Part shown: positions 33,262 to 42,612 of the stretch, piece by piece | Numbering within the stretch: the stretch's first letter is position 1 | Layout of the letters: every line of letters starts with the position of its first letter | Assembly: GCF_007829885.1 (NCBI RefSeq) | Contig: NZ_VIWW01000001.1 | Span: 4,402,001-4,466,000 of the forward strand | Direction: 5' to 3' | DNA: 64,000 bases | From: Streptomyces brevispora | GTDB lineage: Bacteria; Actinomycetota; Actinomycetes; Streptomycetales; Streptomycetaceae | Notes under the pieces: generated by a model | Database searches by the model: none | What the model saw: the letters and a program-made list of their open reading frames with translations, nothing else | What the model was told of the DNA's origin: nothing | Made by a program: the position numbers and the translations under genes

Positions 33262-36255
33262 ATGCCCGGAACGCGTAAGCAAGTTGGAGCAATCGGGGCG
33301 CAGACCGTCACCCTCAGTTTCGCCGGTTTCAACCGGGCCTGGGCGGCGTGGATCGCGGACCGGCTGGAGCGGCGCGGGGTGACGGTCGTCCAGCAGCGCT
33401 GGGACCCTCCGGTCGAGGTCCCGCTGGAGGACGCCCTGCGGGACCTGATGCTCTCCCGTGGCCGCATCCTGGTCCTGCTCAGTGACTGGTACTTCCAGGT
33501 CGGGCCCCGCGGCCACAAGGAGTGGAACCGCGCCCTGCGCGAGGTCGTCGCCCCCGACCAGGAGCGTTTCGCCGCAGTGTCCGTCACCACCTCGGCACTT
33601 CCCGGCGCCACCTCGGTCTACGCCGCCGCGGACCTGACGAACGTCGGCGCGGACGAGGCCGAGCGCCGGCTGCTCGTACGCCTGGGGCTGCCCACCGACC
33701 CGCTGCCCGAGGCCGCCGCCGCGCGGCCGGGCCCGCGCTACCCGGCCGACACCCCCGAGGTGTGGGGCGGGGTGCCGCGCCGCAACACCCGTTTCACCGG
33801 CCGCGAGGAACTGCTCAGCAAGGCCTACACGGCCCTGCAGGACGCCGGGACCGGTGCGGGCGTCGTCACACTGCACGGCATGTCGGGGGTGGGCAAGACC
33901 CAGCTGGCCGCCGAGTACGTCTACCGGTTCGGCTCCGAGTACGACGTGGTGTGGTGGGTGCCCGCCGACCGGCGCGCCCTCTACCGCCAGAAACTCGCCG
34001 AACTCGCCCCGGAACTGGGCCTGTCCACCGGCGCCGAGTACGGCGAACGACTGCGCGCCGTACGCGACTCGCTGCGGCGCGGCGACCCGCACCCCCACTG
34101 GCTGCTGGTCCTGGACGGCGCGGACGAACCGGAACAGATCTGGGACCTGGTGCCGACCGGCCCCGGCCACGTCCTGATCACGTCCCGCAACCCCGAGTGG
34201 AGTGAGCACAACAGCAACCTGGTCGAGGTGCCGATCTACAACCGTGAAGAATCGGTCGCCTTCATCCTCCGCCGGGCCCCGCGCCTCACCCGGACCGAGG
34301 CCGACCGGCTCGCCGAGGCGCTGGAGGACCTCCCGCTGCTGCTCGACCAGACCGCGGGCTGGCTGAACGACTCCGACATGTCGGTCGAGGAGTACATCGA
34401 GCTGCTCGGCGGCGGCATCGACCAGGACGTCGTCAAGGTCTCCGCCGACTTTCCGCTGGCCTTCCAGACCGCCTGGTCGATACTGCTGAACAAGCTCCGG
34501 GACACCGTCCCCGAGTCCGTCGATCTGCTGCGCCTGTGCAGCTTCTTCGCGCCCGGCTCCATCCCCGTACGGCTGCTGAAGGAGATGCCACCGGGCGAAC
34601 TGCCCGAGCAGCTCTCCGGCCTGATGAACGACCCGCTGCTGTGGAACAAGGCGATCAGCCAGCTGCGTCAGTACTCGGTGGTCCGCCTGGAGTCCCACGA
34701 GGCCGTCGTCGACGAGTCGTCCTCCGGCGAGTCGGTCTATCTGCACCGCATGGTCCACCAGATCGTCCGCAAGGACATGCCGGAGCGCGACGCCCAGGAA
34801 TTCATCGACGTGGTCCGCCGCGCACTCGCCGCCGCGGACCCGGGCCGCCCCACCGACACCCGGCTGTGGCCCCGATACGCGGAGATCACCCCGCACCTGA
34901 AGTGGGCCGACGTCCTGCGCAGCACCGACCCGGCGGTCCAGTCCCTGGTGCTCAACTGCCTGCGCTACATGTACCTCTCCGGGGAGTACCGCGCCGGAAT
35001 CAAGCTGGGCTCCCGTGCCATGACGGCATGGGGTGAGCTGATGGGAGAGATCCACCCCCGGGTCTGGGACCTCAGCTACAACTACGCCAACCTGCTGCGC
35101 GCGGTCGGCGACTACGCCGGAACCGAGGCGATCGAACGGGCCGCCGTCGACCACCTGCGCACCGAGCGGGGCACCCACGACCTGGAACACCTGCGCGCCG
35201 CCAGCGGCCTCGCGGCGGACCTGCGCGGCCTCGGGCAGTACGACGAGGCGTACGAGATGTCCAGCTGGATCCTGAGCGCGTACCGCGAACTGCTGGGGGA
35301 CCAGGACTCGCTCACACTCAGCGCGCAGAACAACCTGGCCATTTCGCTCCGTCTGCTCGGGCGGTACGAGGAGGCGCTGGAATTCAACCGGCGCACCCTG
35401 GAAGCGCGTCGGCAACTGCTCCGGCAGCGCCACAGCTGGACCCTGTACTCCGAGATCAACTACGCCACCGATCTGCGCCTGCTCGGCCGGTACAGCGAGG
35501 CCGAATCGCTCCAGACCCAGAGCGTCCGGGTGCACCGGCTCGTGATGGGCAACGAGAACCCCCAGACACTGCGCGCCGAGCACAACCTCGCTCTCTGCTA
35601 CTACCGTTCGGGGCAGCGCAGTCAGGCCGCAGAGCTCTTCACCCGGGTGCTCGAACGCGGTGAGCGCGTGCTCGGCGAGAGCGACCCGCTGACCACGATG
35701 TTCGCCGCCAGCCAGAGCTGTTTCGCCCGGGAGCACGCCGACATCGACCAGGCCCGGGCCATAAGCGAGAAGGTCATGGAAGCCTACGTGGACATGCTGA
35801 GTGACCAGCATCCCTATGTGGCGGGCACCCGGGGCAACCACGCACTGATCCTGCGCAACGTCGGGGAGCGTGACCACGCGCACCACCTTGCGGAGGACGC
35901 GCTCGCGGACATGGGCCGGGCGGTGGGCGAGAACCACCCCTGGACACTGGGCTGCGCCATCAACGTCGCGGCGCTGCGCAATCTCGTGGGCGACCCCGAG
36001 TCCGCCGCCGCGCTGACGGAATCGGTCACCACCCGGGCCACCGAGATCCTCGGCAGAACCCACCCGCTGACCCTCTCCGCCCGCATCGCCCACGCGGCCG
36101 ATCTGCGGGGACTTCGCGACCGGCAGCGGGCGGAGAAGGTCGAGACGGAGGCACTCGGCGATCTGGCGGCCACCTTGGGAGCGCAGCACGTTCACACCGT
36201 CTCGGCGCGCTCCCGCAACCGGCCGTACTGGGACTTCGAGCCGCAGATGATCTGA
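33262..36255 (+). CDS. fxsT: TIR - NB-ARC - TPR protein of the FxSxx-COOH system
   Basis: A 997-residue STAND-type protein. Residues ~14-150 form a TIR-like domain (TVTLSFAGFNRAWAAWIADR; candidate catalytic Glu87 in GHKEWNR). An NB-ARC ATPase follows, with Walker A GMSGVGKT (206-213), Walker B WLLVLDGAD and sensor VLITSRN. About 420 residues of TPR repeats end in NRPYWDFEPQMI. The architecture and the terminal sequence match the FxSxx-COOH system TPR protein. TPRs would sense a ligand, NB-ARC would oligomerise, and TIR would act as effector (often NAD+ hydrolysis) or as a signalling adaptor; none of this is shown for the family member here. It starts 81 nt after the hydroxylase. Confidence 0.92.
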   Translation: MPGTRKQVGAIGAQTVTLSFAGFNRAWAAWIADRLERRGVTVVQQRWDPPVEVPLEDALRDLMLSRGRILVLLSDWYFQVGPRGHKEWNRALREVVAPDQERFAAVSVTTSALPGATSVYAAADLTNVGADEAERRLLVRLGLPTDPLPEAAAARPGPRYPADTPEVWGGVPRRNTRFTGREELLSKAYTALQDAGTGAGVVTLHGMSGVGKTQLAAEYVYRFGSEYDVVWWVPADRRALYRQKLAELAPELGLSTGAEYGERLRAVRDSLRRGDPHPHWLLVLDGADEPEQIWDLVPTGPGHVLITSRNPEWSEHNSNLVEVPIYNREESVAFILRRAPRLTRTEADRLAEALEDLPLLLDQTAGWLNDSDMSVEEYIELLGGGIDQDVVKVSADFPLAFQTAWSILLNKLRDTVPESVDLLRLCSFFAPGSIPVRLLKEMPPGELPEQLSGLMNDPLLWNKAISQLRQYSVVRLESHEAVVDESSSGESVYLHRMVHQIVRKDMPERDAQEFIDVVRRALAAADPGRPTDTRLWPRYAEITPHLKWADVLRSTDPAVQSLVLNCLRYMYLSGEYRAGIKLGSRAMTAWGELMGEIHPRVWDLSYNYANLLRAVGDYAGTEAIERAAVDHLRTERGTHDLEHLRAASGLAADLRGLGQYDEAYEMSSWILSAYRELLGDQDSLTLSAQNNLAISLRLLGRYEEALEFNRRTLEARRQLLRQRHSWTLYSEINYATDLRLLGRYSEAESLQTQSVRVHRLVMGNENPQTLRAEHNLALCYYRSGQRSQAAELFTRVLERGERVLGESDPLTTMFAASQSCFAREHADIDQARAISEKVMEAYVDMLSDQHPYVAGTRGNHALILRNVGERDHAHHLAEDALADMGRAVGENHPWTLGCAINVAALRNLVGDPESAAALTESVTTRATEILGRTHPLTLSARIAHAADLRGLRDRQRAEKVETEALGDLAATLGAQHVHTVSARSRNRPYWDFEPQMI

Positions 36256-36402
36256 GTACCCGCCCGGTATCCACACATGATGTGAGGGGCCGTCACCAGC
36301 CTTGTGGTGCAGGCTCCGAGCGGCCGTCGGGGACCGTCCCGGTCCTTCCGAGCAGCCGTGTCGCCGGGCGGGACGAGCCGAGGCCGAGCGCCCGGGGCAA
36401 CG

Positions 36403-36447
36403 CCGAGGGCCCGGCTCCGCGATGGATTCGCGGGGCCGGGCCCTCGG
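36403..36447 (+). terminator. bidirectional terminator hairpin
   Basis: A 19-bp stem with one mismatch (CCGAGGGCCCGGCTCCGCG and partner) and a 7-nt loop, between the convergent fxsT and kgd genes, 16 nt after the kgd stop. Confidence 0.88.
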
Positions 36448-36463
36448 TTCATGAACTCGCTGA

Positions 36464-39400
36464 TCAGGCCTCGAAGACCTCGTCGGCCAGCTGGGCCTGC
36501 TCGGCCTGGTGGCGCTTGGCCGAGCCGACCGCGGGGGACGAGCCGCGCGGCCGCGAGATGCGGCGCAGGCGCTCACCGTGCGGGACGTCGGCGCCGACGG
36601 CCAGGTCCAGGTGGTCGATCAGGTTCAGGGCGATGAACGGCCAGGCACCCTGGTTGGCCGGCTCCTCCTGGGCCCACAGGTACTTCTCGGCGTTCGGGTA
36701 CTTGGCGATCTCCGCCTGGAGCTCGGCACCCGGCAGCGGGTACAGGCGCTCAAGGCGGATGATCGCGGTGTCCGTGACGCCGCGCTTCTCGCGCTCGGCC
36801 TCCAGGTCGTAGTAGACCTTGCCGGCGCAGAAGACGACCTTGCGGACCGCGTTCGGGTCGACCGACTCGTCGCCGATCACCGGACGGAAGCCGCCGGTGG
36901 TGAACTCCTCCACCTTCGACGCGGCCGCCTTCAGGCGGAGCATCGACTTCGGGGTGAAGACGATCAGCGGCTTGTGGTGCGGGTTGTGCACCTGCCACCG
37001 CAGGAGGTGGAAGTAGTTCGACGGCAGCGTCGGCATGGCGACCGTCATGTTGTCCTGCGCGCACATCTGGAGGAAGCGCTCCGGGCGGGCGGACGAGTGG
37101 TCCGGGCCCTGGCCCTCGTAGCCGTGCGGCAGCAGCAGCGTGACGCCGGAGGTCTGGCCCCACTTCTGCTCGGCCGAGGAGATGAACTCGTCCACGACGG
37201 TCTGCGCGCCGTTGACGAAGTCACCGAACTGGGCCTCCCAGATGACCAGCGACTCCGGGCGGGCCAGCGAGTAGCCGTACTCGAAGCCCATCGCCGCGTA
37301 CTCGCTGAGCAGCGAGTCGTAGACGTTGTAACGGGCCTGGTCCTCGGAGAGGTACAGCAGCGGGGTGTAGTCCTCGCCGGTCTTCTGGTCGACGAGCACC
37401 GCGTGCCGCTGGCCGAACGTGCCGCGGCGGGTGTCCTGGCCGGCGAGCCGGACCGGGGTGCCCTCCATCAGCAGCGATCCGATGGCCAGCGTCTCGCCCA
37501 TGCCCCAGTCGATGGTGCCGTTGTCCACCGAGGCGGCGCGGCGCTGCATCTGCGGCATCAGACGCGGGTGGACGGTGATCCGGTCGGGGATGTTGACCTG
37601 CGACTCGGCGATCAGCTTGACGACCTCCGAGGACACCGCGGTGGTCACGGCCACCGGGAACTCGGCCTGGACGTCCGGGACATGCGGCTGGGACGGCGCG
37701 GAGGTGGCTTCGCGGACCTCCGCGAAGACCTTCTCCAGCTGGCCCTGGAAGTCCTGGAGCGCCTGCTCGGCCTCCTCCAGCGTGATGTCGCCGCGACCGA
37801 TGAGGGACTCGGTGTAGAGCTTGCGCACCGAGCGCTTCTTGTCGATCAGCGTGTACATCTGCGGGTTGGTGAACTCCGGGTTGTCGCCCTCGTTGTGACC
37901 GCGGCGGCGGTAGCAGATGAGGTCGATCACGACGTCCTTGTTGAACGTCTGCCGGTACTCGAAGGCGAGCCGCGCGACGCGGACCACGGCCTCCGGGTCG
38001 TCACCGTTGACGTGGATGATCGGCGCCTCGATCATGCGCGCGACGTCCGTCGCGTACATCGAGGAACGCGAGGACTCCGGGGCGGCGGTGAAACCGACCT
38101 GGTTGTTGATCACCACGTGCACGGTGCCGCCGGTGCGGTAACCGCGCAGCTGCGACATGTTGAGCGTCTCGGCGACGACGCCCTGGCCCGCGAAGGCCGC
38201 GTCGCCGTGGAGCGCGACGGGCAGGACGGTGAAGTCCGTGCCGCCCTTGTTGATGAGATCCTGCTTGGCGCGGGCGATGCCCTCCAGGACCGGGTCGACC
38301 GCCTCCAGGTGCGAGGGGTTGGCGGCCAGCGAGACCTTGATCTGCTCGCCGTCCAGACCGGTGAAGGTGCCCTCGGCGCCCAGGTGGTACTTGACGTCAC
38401 CGGAGCCGTGCATCGACCGGGGGTCGAGGTTGCCCTCGAACTCCCGGAAGATCTGCGCGTACGACTTGCCGACGATGTTCGCCAGCACGTTCAGCCGGCC
38501 GCGGTGGGCCATGCCGATGACGACCTCGTCCAGGCGCGCCTCGGCCGCGGAGTCGATGACCGCGTCGAGCAGCGGGATGACGGACTCGCCGCCCTCCAGC
38601 GAGAACCGCTTCTGGCCGACGTACTTGGTCTGCAGGAACGTTTCGAACGCCTCGGCGGCGTTGAGCCGTCGCAGGATCCGCAGCTGCTCCTCGCGCTCCG
38701 GAGCCGGGCGCGGACGCTCCACCCGGTCCTGGAGCCACTTGCGCTCCTTCGGGTCCTGGATGTGCATGAACTCGATGCCGGTGGTGCGGCAGTACGACTC
38801 ACGCAGGACACCGAGGATGTCACGGAGCTTCATCAGGGTCTGCCCGGCGAAGCCGCCGACCGCGAAGTCCCGCTCCAGGTCCCACAGGGTGAGGCCGTGC
38901 TCGGTGATGTCCAGGTCGGGGTGCTTGCGCTGGCGGTACTCCAGCGGGTCGGTGTCGGCCATGACGTGGCCGCGGACCCGGTAGGAGTGGATCAGCTCGA
39001 AGACCCGTGCGGCCTTGGTGACGTCGTCGTCGTGCGAGGCGTCGATGTCCTTGAGCCAGCGGACCGGCTCGTAGGGGATGCGGAGCGCCTTGAAGATGTC
39101 GTCGTAGAACCCGTTCTCGCCGAGCAGCAGCTGGCTGAGGATCCGCAGGAACTCGCCGGAGGCGGCGCCCTGGATCACCCGGTGGTCGTACGTCGAGGTC
39201 AGGGTCATGACCTTCGAGATGCCCAGCTTGTTCAGGGTGGCCTGCGACGTGCCCTGGAACTCCGCCGGGTAGTCCATCGCGCCGACACCCATGATGAGGC
39301 CCTGTCCGGGCATCAGGCGGGGCACCGAGTGAACGGTGCCGATGCCGCCGGGGTTGGTCAGCGAGGCGGTGACGCCCGTGAAGTCGTCCATGCCGAGCTT

Positions 39401-40300
39401 GCCGTTGCGGGCCCGGCGGACGATGTCCTCGTAGGCCTGCCAGAACTCGAAGAAGTTGAGCGTCTCGGCCTTCTTGATGGCCGCGACGACCAGCTGGCGG
39501 TCGCCGTTCGGCTTCACCAGGTCGATGGCCAGACCGAGGTTGACGTGCTCCGGCTTGACCAGGGTCGGCTTGCCGTCCTTCTGTGCGAAGGAGTAGTTCA
39601 TCGCCGGCATGGCCTTGAGGGCCTGCACCATCGCGTACCCGATGAGGTGCGTGAAGGAGATCTTCCCGCCGCGGGCGCGCTTGAGGTGGTTGTTGATGAC
39701 GATGCGGTTGTCGAAGAGCAGCTTCACCGGGACGGCGCGCACGGACGTGGCCGTCGGCAGCTCCAGTGAGGCGTTCATGTTCTTCGCGACGGCGGCCGAG
39801 GGACCGCGCAGCGTCACGTACTCCGGCCCGGCCGGGGCCTCGGCGGCCGGGCCGGCGGCGGCCTTCGCGGCCGGAGCCGGTGCTGCCGGAGCCGGGGCGG
39901 CCTTCACCGGAGCGGGTGCTGCCGGAGCCACCGGGGCGGCCGCGGCAGGAGCGGGCGCCGGTGCAACGGGTGCGGCCGGGGCCTGGACCACGGGCGGCGC
40001 GGGTGCGGCCGGGGCGGTGTGGTTGGTGGCGGTCGGTGCGGTCACGGCCGGAGCCGTGGGCGCTGCGGCCCCCGCGGCTGCGGCGCCGGGAACGGGCTTG
40101 TCCGCCGTGCCGGAAGTGCCCGGCTTGTAGTCGGCGAAGAAGTCCCACCAGGCGCGATCGACCGAATTGGGATCCTGGAGGTACTGCTGGTAGATCTCGT
40201 CGACGAGCCACTCATTGGGGCCGAAAGCAGCAGCCGGGTTCGAACCCGGGCTGGCTTGGTCGGTCGAGATGCTCGAGTTACTGGGGGACTGAGACGACAC
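36464..40300 (-). CDS. kgd: multifunctional 2-oxoglutarate decarboxylase/dehydrogenase (E1-E2 fusion)
   Basis: A 1278-residue actinobacterial KGD/OdhA. In order: a short N-terminal SucA-like helix (NEWLVDEIYQQYLQDPNSVD), a Pro/Ala linker, an E2 succinyltransferase core with the catalytic His in TYDHRVIQGAAS, and the ThDP-dependent E1 domain (HVNGDDPEAVVRVARLAFEY, then YRRRGHNEGDNPEF). There is no lipoyl domain, as normal for this family, which borrows it from another E2. It acts in the TCA cycle. GTG 40300 (VSSQSPSNSSIS) agrees with the known S. coelicolor start; the longer ATG at 40351 adds a basic leader. No regulatory motif is recognised in the 257-bp upstream gap. Confidence 0.97.
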   Translation of the reverse strand: MSSQSPSNSSISTDQASPGSNPAAAFGPNEWLVDEIYQQYLQDPNSVDRAWWDFFADYKPGTSGTADKPVPGAAAAGAAAPTAPAVTAPTATNHTAPAAPAPPVVQAPAAPVAPAPAPAAAAPVAPAAPAPVKAAPAPAAPAPAAKAAAGPAAEAPAGPEYVTLRGPSAAVAKNMNASLELPTATSVRAVPVKLLFDNRIVINNHLKRARGGKISFTHLIGYAMVQALKAMPAMNYSFAQKDGKPTLVKPEHVNLGLAIDLVKPNGDRQLVVAAIKKAETLNFFEFWQAYEDIVRRARNGKLGMDDFTGVTASLTNPGGIGTVHSVPRLMPGQGLIMGVGAMDYPAEFQGTSQATLNKLGISKVMTLTSTYDHRVIQGAASGEFLRILSQLLLGENGFYDDIFKALRIPYEPVRWLKDIDASHDDDVTKAARVFELIHSYRVRGHVMADTDPLEYRQRKHPDLDITEHGLTLWDLERDFAVGGFAGQTLMKLRDILGVLRESYCRTTGIEFMHIQDPKERKWLQDRVERPRPAPEREEQLRILRRLNAAEAFETFLQTKYVGQKRFSLEGGESVIPLLDAVIDSAAEARLDEVVIGMAHRGRLNVLANIVGKSYAQIFREFEGNLDPRSMHGSGDVKYHLGAEGTFTGLDGEQIKVSLAANPSHLEAVDPVLEGIARAKQDLINKGGTDFTVLPVALHGDAAFAGQGVVAETLNMSQLRGYRTGGTVHVVINNQVGFTAAPESSRSSMYATDVARMIEAPIIHVNGDDPEAVVRVARLAFEYRQTFNKDVVIDLICYRRRGHNEGDNPEFTNPQMYTLIDKKRSVRKLYTESLIGRGDITLEEAEQALQDFQGQLEKVFAEVREATSAPSQPHVPDVQAEFPVAVTTAVSSEVVKLIAESQVNIPDRITVHPRLMPQMQRRAASVDNGTIDWGMGETLAIGSLLMEGTPVRLAGQDTRRGTFGQRHAVLVDQKTGEDYTPLLYLSEDQARYNVYDSLLSEYAAMGFEYGYSLARPESLVIWEAQFGDFVNGAQTVVDEFISSAEQKWGQTSGVTLLLPHGYEGQGPDHSSARPERFLQMCAQDNMTVAMPTLPSNYFHLLRWQVHNPHHKPLIVFTPKSMLRLKAAASKVEEFTTGGFRPVIGDESVDPNAVRKVVFCAGKVYYDLEAEREKRGVTDTAIIRLERLYPLPGAELQAEIAKYPNAEKYLWAQEEPANQGAWPFIALNLIDHLDLAVGADVPHGERLRRISRPRGSSPAVGSAKRHQAEQAQLADEVFEA

Positions 40301-40557
40301 GGCGGCAACCGCCCTCTTCCGCTTCACAAGGTGGTGGACAGCGGAAATCAAGGCTACGCCTCCCGGACCGTTCCATGCGGACCGGGCCGGTCTTCGTCGT
40401 GCAAGTCACATCGAAAGTCGGGTTTCGGCGCAGGAAATGGCGGGAAACAAGCCTGGTTCCGCATTGCTCCGGGTACGCGAGACCGCACTTACGGCCCCTT
40501 GGACCGTACCCCTTGAACAGAACACGCAGAACGTGCCCTTCCGGTTGGAAGCCTATG

Positions 40558-41634
40558 TCAACCTCGCGGTTGATGGAGCCCCGGAAGAGTGACGCGGATG
40601 CGGCATCCGCGAGCTGATTCGGCCACACCGATGCGTCCGCCGTGCAGATCCACCGCCCAGCGGGCGATCGCGAGGCCCAGCCCCGTACCGCCGTCGCTGC
40701 CCGGACCGTGCGGGGACATCACCTCGCCCCGGTTGAAACGCTCGAAGACCCGGTGCCGCTCGGACTCCGGAATGCCGGGGCCCTCGTCCACGACCTCCAG
40801 GTCCAGTGACTCCGGCTGAGCCCCGCGCCGCGCGAGCACCGTGACCCGGCCGTGCGGCGGGCTGTGCTTCACCGCGTTGTCGATCAGGTTCGCCACCACC
40901 TGGTGCAGCCGCTCCGCGTCCGCGTGCGCGGTCAGCTCCGGCGGGGACACGTCCAGGTGCAGATGGACATCCTTGCGGGTGGAGTTCCCGGAGCCGGAGG
41001 ACAGCCGGCGGTGGGCGGCGGCGAGATTCGCCTCCTTCAGCACCCCCGACAGATACGGCCACACCTCGAAACGGCCGGCCTTCAGCGTGACCACGCCGTT
41101 GTCCAGCCGGGACAGGTCCAGCAGCGTCTCCACCAGCCTGCCGAGCCGCTCGGTCTGTTTGAGGGCCGTGCGCATCGTCTCCGGATCGGCCGAGGACACC
41201 CCGTCCACGACGTTCTCCAGCACGGCTCTCAGCGCCGCGATGGGAGTGCGCAACTCGTGCGAGACGTTCGCCACCAGCTCCTTGCGGTGCCGGTCCACGG
41301 CCTCCAGGTCGTCCGCCATCAGGTTGATCGTCTGCGCCAGGTCGCCCAGCTCGTCACGCCGGTCGGCGCCGCTCACCCGTCTGGTGTAGTCGCCGTGCGA
41401 GATCGACCGGGCCACGGCTCTCATCTCGTCCAGCGGCGCGGTCAGACCGTGCGCCACGAACTGGGTGATCAGCAGGGTCGCGATGACCGAGAACACCGTG
41501 ATGAACCGCAGCTCGGTGCGGGTGCGCAGGGCCACCATCAGCAGGCCGGTCGTGATGAACACCGAGACCACGACGAGCGTGCCCAGCTTGGCCTTGATGG
41601 AGAACGGCCGCAGCCCCGGTCCGGGCGCGGTCAT
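40558..41634 (-). CDS. HAMP-domain sensor histidine kinase
   Basis: A 358-residue membrane kinase. Two close hydrophobic segments (TLVVVSVFITTGLLMVAL and ITVFSVIATLLITQFVAHGL) leave almost no extracytoplasmic loop, so the signal may be sensed in or at the membrane. A HAMP domain, the H-box VSHELRTPI, N-box NLIDNAVKHS, G1 DEGPGIP and G2 GTGLGLAI follow. It starts with ATGA overlap on the response regulator and is therefore its partner. The S. coelicolor counterpart pair lies between kgd and lon. The stimulus is unknown. Confidence 0.95.
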   Translation of the reverse strand: MTAPGPGLRPFSIKAKLGTLVVVSVFITTGLLMVALRTRTELRFITVFSVIATLLITQFVAHGLTAPLDEMRAVARSISHGDYTRRVSGADRRDELGDLAQTINLMADDLEAVDRHRKELVANVSHELRTPIAALRAVLENVVDGVSSADPETMRTALKQTERLGRLVETLLDLSRLDNGVVTLKAGRFEVWPYLSGVLKEANLAAAHRRLSSGSGNSTRKDVHLHLDVSPPELTAHADAERLHQVVANLIDNAVKHSPPHGRVTVLARRGAQPESLDLEVVDEGPGIPESERHRVFERFNRGEVMSPHGPGSDGGTGLGLAIARWAVDLHGGRIGVAESARGCRIRVTLPGLHQPRG

Positions 41635-42368
41635 GGCGCCGGGGTCTCCAGGGCGTAGCCGACACCGTGCACGGTACGGATCCGCTCCGCGCCGATCTTC
41701 CGGCGCAGCGCCTTGATGTGACTGTCGACGGTCCGGGTGCCCGAGGCGTCCGCCCAGTCCCAGACCTCGGCCAACAGCTGCTCCCGGGAGAGCACCGCGC
41801 GCGGCGTGTTGGCCAGGCAGACCAGCAGGTCGAACTCGGTCGGCGTCAGATGGACGTCGTCCGCCCGCACCCGCACCCGGCGCTGTGCGTGATCGATCTC
41901 CAGCTCACCGAGGCGGAGTATCCCGCTGCGCGGCGTCACGGCGGCCAGCGCGGCCCGCTCGACCCGGCGCAGCAGGACGTGCACCCGGGCCGCCAGCTCA
42001 CGCATGGAGAACGGTTTCGTCATGTAGTCGTCCGCGCCGACCCCGAGGCCGACGAGCATGTCGGTCTCGTCGTCCCGGGCGGTCAGCATCAGCACCGGCA
42101 CCGGGCGCTGGGCCTGCACCCTGCGGCAGACCTCCAGCCCGTCGAAACCGGGGAGCATGATGTCGAGCACCATCAGATCCGGCTGCCAGGCCTCGGCCGC
42201 CTCGACGGCCGCCGGGCCGTCGAGCGCGGTCTGCACCAGGAAGCCCTCGGCCCGCAGCCGGGCGGAAATGGCATCGACGATCGTCGCGTCGTCCTCGACC
42301 ACCAGGACCCGGCGCTGCGCGCCCGGGGTGGCCGCGACACCGTTGTGGGTGGTGTGTGTCTGTTCCAT
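41631..42368 (-). CDS. OmpR-family response regulator
   Basis: A 245-residue regulator. The receiver has the acidic pair in VLVVEDDAT, the phosphorylated Asp in LMVLDIMLPGFDGLE, the Thr in VLMLTARDDE and the Lys in MTKPFSMRE. The effector is an OmpR-type winged helix (LTPTEFDLLVCLANTPRAVL, then RTVDSHIKALRRKIG). ATG 42368 was chosen because a G-rich ribosome site (GGGGCGGGG) precedes it. The gene is first in an operon with the kinase. Confidence 0.95.
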   Translation of the reverse strand: MEQTHTTHNGVAATPGAQRRVLVVEDDATIVDAISARLRAEGFLVQTALDGPAAVEAAEAWQPDLMVLDIMLPGFDGLEVCRRVQAQRPVPVLMLTARDDETDMLVGLGVGADDYMTKPFSMRELAARVHVLLRRVERAALAAVTPRSGILRLGELEIDHAQRRVRVRADDVHLTPTEFDLLVCLANTPRAVLSREQLLAEVWDWADASGTRTVDSHIKALRRKIGAERIRTVHGVGYALETPAP

Positions 42369-42612
42369 CGCCCCGCCCCTGCCCGTTCTCACGGAGGCCA
42401 TTCCCCCGGACGCACGGTTATCGCTCATGAATTTCGTGGAGATCCCGTTATCGGTCAGCAGCGTAAAGGCAGCGGGCGGCTCCCGGCTACGCAGGGTGCA
42501 AGGGCGCCGGGGCGCGTTGGCAGCGCGAAGAGGGCGGAGTGTCGCTCTTGTGGCGCTTGGCCCCGGGCGCCCCCGGGCCCCGCATACCCGGCGGGGGGAT
42601 CGCAGGCGGATC

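Noticed and set aside
34236..36452. several minus-strand frames inside fxsT
   Set aside because: Ser/Arg-rich shadows of a gene whose plus strand has clear TIR, NB-ARC and TPR motifs.
36509..39769. 1086-codon plus-strand open frame antisense to kgd
   Set aside because: A mirror frame of a G/C-rich gene; its translation is Arg/Val/Leu-rich without domains, while the minus strand encodes a complete KGD.
40234..40249. CCGGGTTCGAACCCGG looks like a tRNA T-arm or attachment site
   Set aside because: It is a 16-bp palindrome inside the kgd N-terminal coding region (GSNPAAAF); no acceptor stem, D-arm or anticodon arm surrounds it.
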